NCBI RefSeq assembly: GCF_000698595.1
Contig: NZ_JFHC01000003.1
Coordinates: 124,001-188,000, forward strand
Length of the DNA: 64,000 bases
Direction: 5' to 3'
DNA from: Caballeronia glathei
GTDB lineage: Bacteria; Pseudomonadota; Gammaproteobacteria; Burkholderiales; Burkholderiaceae
Made by a program: the position numbers and the translations under genes. Below the pieces are notes generated by a model that did no database searches, was not told where the DNA came from, and worked only from the letters and a program-made list of their open reading frames with translations. Every line of letters begins with the position of its first letter. Position 1 is the first letter of the stretch. Shown in pieces: positions 60,950 to 64,000 of the stretch.

Positions 60950-60976
60950 TGTGCGCGTGATGTGCGCGTGACGTGG
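60944..60976. repeat. 11-base tandem repeat across the GH63 stop, with TGA in all three frames
   Basis: Units GCGTGATGTGC, GCGTGATGTGC and GCGTGACGTGG occur in tandem. Because the period is 11, their TGA triplets (60947, 60958, 60969) fall in three different frames. The first is the GH63 gene's real stop. Confidence 0.7.
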
Positions 60977-61230
60977 GCGCATTGCGCCGGGGATCGGCCC
61001 ATGACGCGGGCTGAAGCGTCATGAAACGATGGCCGTGCACGCGGGCGAAATGGCGCGGCTCGCTGCTGCGCGCGGCGAACCAAAGCCGCGCTCTGTGCGG
61101 CTGCGCACATATCTTTCGTCGTACCTTACAGAAACTCATCGCCAGCAACGCGACCGGCGGCCCGCCGCCTCATCGAAACGAGGCGCTCCCGATGCGCGAT
61201 TCGCGTGGCGCAACCGTGACGAGGTGCAGG

Positions 61231-62820
61231 ATGGCAGCCCGATATCCCATCATCTATATCCGCGGCTACGCGATGACCGAGTCGGAGCGCAACGAAACCG
61301 CCGCCGACCCGTTCTGCGGTTTCAACGTCGGCTCCACGCTCTATCGCGCGGTGCCGGACAAGACCGCGAAGCCCGCGCGCTTCATCTTCGAGTCGCCGCT
61401 TGTGCGTCTCGTGACGGAATACCAGTACCAGCACGTCTACCAGAACGGCGCCGACATCATGGACCCCGACTGGCAGCCGCCCCGCGACGAGGACGGCAAC
61501 CCGACCGTCGGCATTCCGTCCGGCTCGCTCGTCATCTACCGCTATTACGACGACGGCTCGACATTCTTCGGCGAGGGCAAGGCCCGCGACATCGAGGCCT
61601 ACGCGAAGGGTCTCAATGACCTGATCCTCAAGATCCGTTCGCTCGTCTGTTCGCATGTGCCGAAGGGCGGGCAGCAGATGAAGGAAGCGGATTTCCGCTG
61701 CCATCTCGTCGCGCACTCGATGGGAGGGCTCGTCGCGCGGGCGTTCCTGCAGAACGCGCGGCTCGGCGGCAGCGAGGCGCGCAAGTGCGTCGGCAAGTTC
61801 TTTACCTTCGCCACGCCGCACAACGGCATCGAGCTGCTCGGCCTGAACGTGCCGCACTGGCTGACGAAGGACGAGATGAACACGTTCAACCGCGAGAAGA
61901 TGGCGGAGTTTCTCGACATGAAGGCGGTTTCCGCGGCGTTCAACGGCCGCGTCGACCTGATTCCGGAAAGCGCGCTGCCGTCGGAGCGCATCTTCTGCAT
62001 GGTCGGCACGAACCGGGGCGACTACGAAGTGGGCGAAGGGCTCGCCCGCGCCTTCGTCGGCCACGGCAGCGACGGACTGGTGCGCATCGAGAACGCGTCC
62101 CTGTGGGGCGTCGAGGGCCAGAAGGCGACGCAGCCCGCCGCCACCGCGTACGCCTACCGCTCGCATTCGGGCTACTTCGGCATCGTCAATTCGGAGGAGG
62201 CGTATCAGAACCTCGTGCGCTTCCTGTTCGGGGACGTGCGCGTGGACATCTGGCTCGATGTCGAGAGCGTGCGGCTGCCCGCCGACCTGGAGCAGAAAGC
62301 GGGCGTCGAGGCGCTCTATCAGTTCGAGATTCGCGCGGCGCCGCGCGGCAAGCGCTGGTTCCTCACGCGCAGGACGGCGGTGGAGGATTCGCCCGCCTGC
62401 AGGACCCACTCGCAGTTGAGCGGCGCGGACGCCCAGCAGCGCAGGATCTATCTGTCGACCGTGTTCCTCTCGAAGCGCGGCAAGGTGGACCAGGACCGCA
62501 AGTCGCTTGCCTATGCGATGACCGTCGCCGTGAAGGTGCCCGACTACGAGATCGAGCGGCGCTTCTGGGCCGACGGGCACTACGAAGGCGCCGACCTGTT
62601 CAGGGACACCGCCGTCATCGAGCTGACGCCGCCCGACGACGGAAAATCCGCATGGGACGTGAAGTACAGCTGGGCCAGCAACCCGGATGCGCCGATGACC
62701 CGGCCCATCGACTTCACGGCCGCCGCCGACGGCAAGGTGGAACTGTCGATCGACTTCGCGAACCCCAACAAGCCCGGGATCTCGGGCAAGATCCGGCTCG
62801 TGGTGAGGCCGTGGTCGTGA
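61231..62820 (+). CDS. Lipase-like alpha/beta hydrolase
   Basis: 529 residues from ATG 61231 (GAGG upstream). YPIIYIRGYAMTESER opens the hydrolase, and the nucleophile elbow is LVAHSMGGLVARAF (Ser of AHSMGG). Later FATPHNGIELLGL and FVGHGSDGLVRIENASLW carry candidate acid and His regions. The C-terminal third (from about residue 330) is a beta-rich extra domain of unknown role. No signal peptide. The natural ester substrate is unknown. It lies 281 bases after the GH63 gene on the same strand, probably separately transcribed. Confidence 0.82.
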   Translation: MAARYPIIYIRGYAMTESERNETAADPFCGFNVGSTLYRAVPDKTAKPARFIFESPLVRLVTEYQYQHVYQNGADIMDPDWQPPRDEDGNPTVGIPSGSLVIYRYYDDGSTFFGEGKARDIEAYAKGLNDLILKIRSLVCSHVPKGGQQMKEADFRCHLVAHSMGGLVARAFLQNARLGGSEARKCVGKFFTFATPHNGIELLGLNVPHWLTKDEMNTFNREKMAEFLDMKAVSAAFNGRVDLIPESALPSERIFCMVGTNRGDYEVGEGLARAFVGHGSDGLVRIENASLWGVEGQKATQPAATAYAYRSHSGYFGIVNSEEAYQNLVRFLFGDVRVDIWLDVESVRLPADLEQKAGVEALYQFEIRAAPRGKRWFLTRRTAVEDSPACRTHSQLSGADAQQRRIYLSTVFLSKRGKVDQDRKSLAYAMTVAVKVPDYEIERRFWADGHYEGADLFRDTAVIELTPPDDGKSAWDVKYSWASNPDAPMTRPIDFTAAADGKVELSIDFANPNKPGISGKIRLVVRPWS

Positions 62821-62879
62821 GCGTGCGATCGTGCTCACCGGCCTTCATGTGCGTTCCCGGCCGGGGATCGCGCGAAACG

Positions 62880-63860
62880 CTACGAGCGTCCGGCCGCGGC
62901 GCGCGTGCGCCGCGCGGGGCGCGCCGGGCGGACCGGCTGCAACTCGGACGGCGCGAGGAAAAACCGGCTGTTGTCGGCCATGCGCGCCACCATGAAGTCG
63001 ATGAAGGTCCTCACGCGCAGCGGCTGCTCCTTTCGATGCCCGTAGTAGATGTAGATCATTCCGTGCTGGCTCACGTGCTGCAGGAGCAGCGGCACGAGCC
63101 GGCCGCTGCGGATATGCTCGGTCGCGGTAAAACTTCCCAGCTGGCCGACGCCGAGGCCTGAAAGCACCGCCTGGGTCTCCATGTCGGTGTCGTTCACGCA
63201 GACCGTCGCGGGCACGTCACGATAGACGATCTCCTCGCCGACCTGAAACGCCCACGGTGCCATCTTGCCGGTGTTCGCCCGCCGATACCCCGTGCACCGG
63301 TGACGGGCCAGATCGTCGATGGACTCGGGCGCGCCATGCACCTCAATGTACGCAGGCGACGCGCAAATGATCAGCTGAATCGGCACGAGCCGGCGCGCAA
63401 TCGAGCCGCCCGCCGGCGGCGGGCCGCCGCGAAAACCCACGTCCGAACGTTCGGTCACGAGGTCGGTGAAGTGGTCGTCGAACTGCACTTCCAGCTGCAC
63501 GTTCGGGTAGCGCGCGACGAACTCCTCGAAGAACGGCCAGAGGACGGACAGCCCGAGCGCGCGCGGCGCGCTCACGCGCAACGGGCCGCCGACTTCCTCC
63601 GTCGAACGCCGGGCTTCGTCGAGCGCGGAGGACAGGATGGTGAGCGCGGGCTGCACGCTCTCGAAGAAGCGCTGCCCTTCCGCCGTCAGGCTCAGCTTGC
63701 GCGTGGTGCGAAAGAAAAGCCGCACGCCCAGTTCCTTTTCGAGCTGCATCACCGCGTGGCTCGCGGCCTGCGGCGAGATGCCCTGGTCGACGGCCGCCTT
63801 GCGCAGGCTGCCGAGCGTCGCCGCGCGCATGAAGATGGTGATCGCACGAATCTCGTTCAT
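62880..63860 (-). CDS. LysR-type transcriptional regulator
   Basis: 326 residues. The N-terminal winged helix-turn-helix has AATLGSLRKAAVDQGISPQA, SHAVMQLEKELGVRLFFRTT and LTAEGQRFF. The effector domain starts LRVSAPRALGLSVLWPFF and includes DVGFRGGPPP. The Arg/Pro/Ala-rich last 20 residues look like an extension. It is divergent from a gene beginning at 63983, which it probably regulates through the site at 63890-63908. Confidence 0.9.
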   Translation of the reverse strand: MNEIRAITIFMRAATLGSLRKAAVDQGISPQAASHAVMQLEKELGVRLFFRTTRKLSLTAEGQRFFESVQPALTILSSALDEARRSTEEVGGPLRVSAPRALGLSVLWPFFEEFVARYPNVQLEVQFDDHFTDLVTERSDVGFRGGPPPAGGSIARRLVPIQLIICASPAYIEVHGAPESIDDLARHRCTGYRRANTGKMAPWAFQVGEEIVYRDVPATVCVNDTDMETQAVLSGLGVGQLGSFTATEHIRSGRLVPLLLQHVSQHGMIYIYYGHRKEQPLRVRTFIDFMVARMADNSRFFLAPSELQPVRPARPARRTRAAAGRS

Positions 63861-63889
63861 CGTGGCCGCCCCGGATTAGCAAATGGAAG

Positions 63890-63908
63890 TTGATTATCAG
63901 TCTATCAA
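63890..63908. promoter_or_regulatory. Inverted repeat TTGAT-N9-ATCAA, candidate LysR operator
   Basis: Perfect 5-base arms span 19 bases in the 122-base gap between the LysR gene and the divergent start at 63983. LysR proteins commonly bind such interrupted dyads near their own promoters. Confidence 0.5.
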
Positions 63909-63982
63909 TGTGCGGCTAGTTTGCGTGACTCGCCGGCCCTAACATGGCGTCACTTTCACTACACACCCGAAGGAGATACATC

Positions 63983-64000
63983 ATGGCTGAAGTCAAACAG
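63983..64000 (+). CDS. 5' end of an unidentified gene cut by window edge
   Basis: ATG at 63983 with AAGGAG about 7 bases upstream; only MAEVKQ is visible. It is divergent from the LysR gene, so it is the likely target. No family can be assigned from six residues. Confidence 0.65.

Noticed and set aside
58184..60982. 932-residue open frame on the minus strand across the GH63 gene
   Set aside because: Mirror of the real gene; it contains only low-complexity Arg/Val/Glu-rich sequence and no start signal.
1..64000. CRISPR arrays, rRNA, tRNA, insertion sequences and prophage genes
   Set aside because: No repeat-spacer pattern, cloverleaf sequence, transposase motif or phage structural gene was seen. 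The only repeats are short tandem or palindromic elements listed above.

Overview
The window is GC-rich DNA of a member of the Burkholderiaceae (Burkholderia, Paraburkholderia or Caballeronia type). This rests on codon use, a Burkholderia-style general porin ending in Phe, a complete wsp surface-sensing cluster, a pga exopolysaccharide operon, AAHS-family aromatic acid permeases and a proteobacterial xylose operon with XylR. It reads like an accessory-rich chromosome or second replicon. I saw no rRNA, tRNA, CRISPR array or intact insertion sequence.

Region by region. (1) 1-13047: catabolism of ring compounds. It holds a flavin monooxygenase with a VOC-fold partner, a UbiX-type flavin prenyltransferase without UbiD, a porin, two tandem aromatic-acid/H+ symporters, a shikimate-dehydrogenase-like enzyme, two ketosteroid-dehydrogenase-like flavoproteins, a NIPSNAP protein and a TIM-barrel isomerase/dehydratase-like protein. 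The last five look like one pathway for a hydroaromatic or cyclic acid, and a nested palindrome lies in their shared divergent promoter. (2) 13095-14105: L-threonine aldolase. (3) 14263-21506: pgaABCD for poly-N-acetylglucosamine, plus a fifth gene for a secreted protein. (4) 22155-24448: a DUF72 protein and two lipoproteins. (5) 24518-28076: a likely operon of a cupin ring/side-chain dioxygenase, an MFS permease, an SDR dehydrogenase and an IclR regulator, with spaced repeats at the promoter. (6) 28512-30244: a less GC-rich island that looks like an orphan type VI secretion module: PAAR tip, SleB-like peptidoglycan hydrolase (frameshifted) and a secreted putative immunity protein. (7) 30783-39842: wspABCDEFR, a chemosensory pathway ending in a REC-GGDEF diguanylate cyclase. 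(8) 39932-42273: an ABM-fold monooxygenase, trans-aconitate methyltransferase and a ketopantoate-reductase-like gene. (9) 42535-54397: sugar use, with an FGGY kinase, a P450, galM, xylR, xylA, xylFGH and an unusual SDR. (10) 54437-64000: a short CDF transporter, presqualene-diphosphate synthase-like hpnD, four small orphan genes, a GH63-type glucosidase, a lipase-like hydrolase, a LysR regulator and the first codons of a divergent gene.

How the parts connect. WspR would make c-di-GMP on surfaces, and in other bacteria PgaC/PgaD is activated by c-di-GMP. The window therefore carries both a plausible sensor-to-signal module and a plausible output polysaccharide machine about 9 kb apart. XylR, transcribed with galM, faces xylA, and a 13-base sequence shared by the xylA and xylF upstream regions is a good operator candidate. 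The strongest candidate for something undescribed is the PAAR-hydrolase-immunity island, followed by the hydroaromatic flavoprotein cluster.
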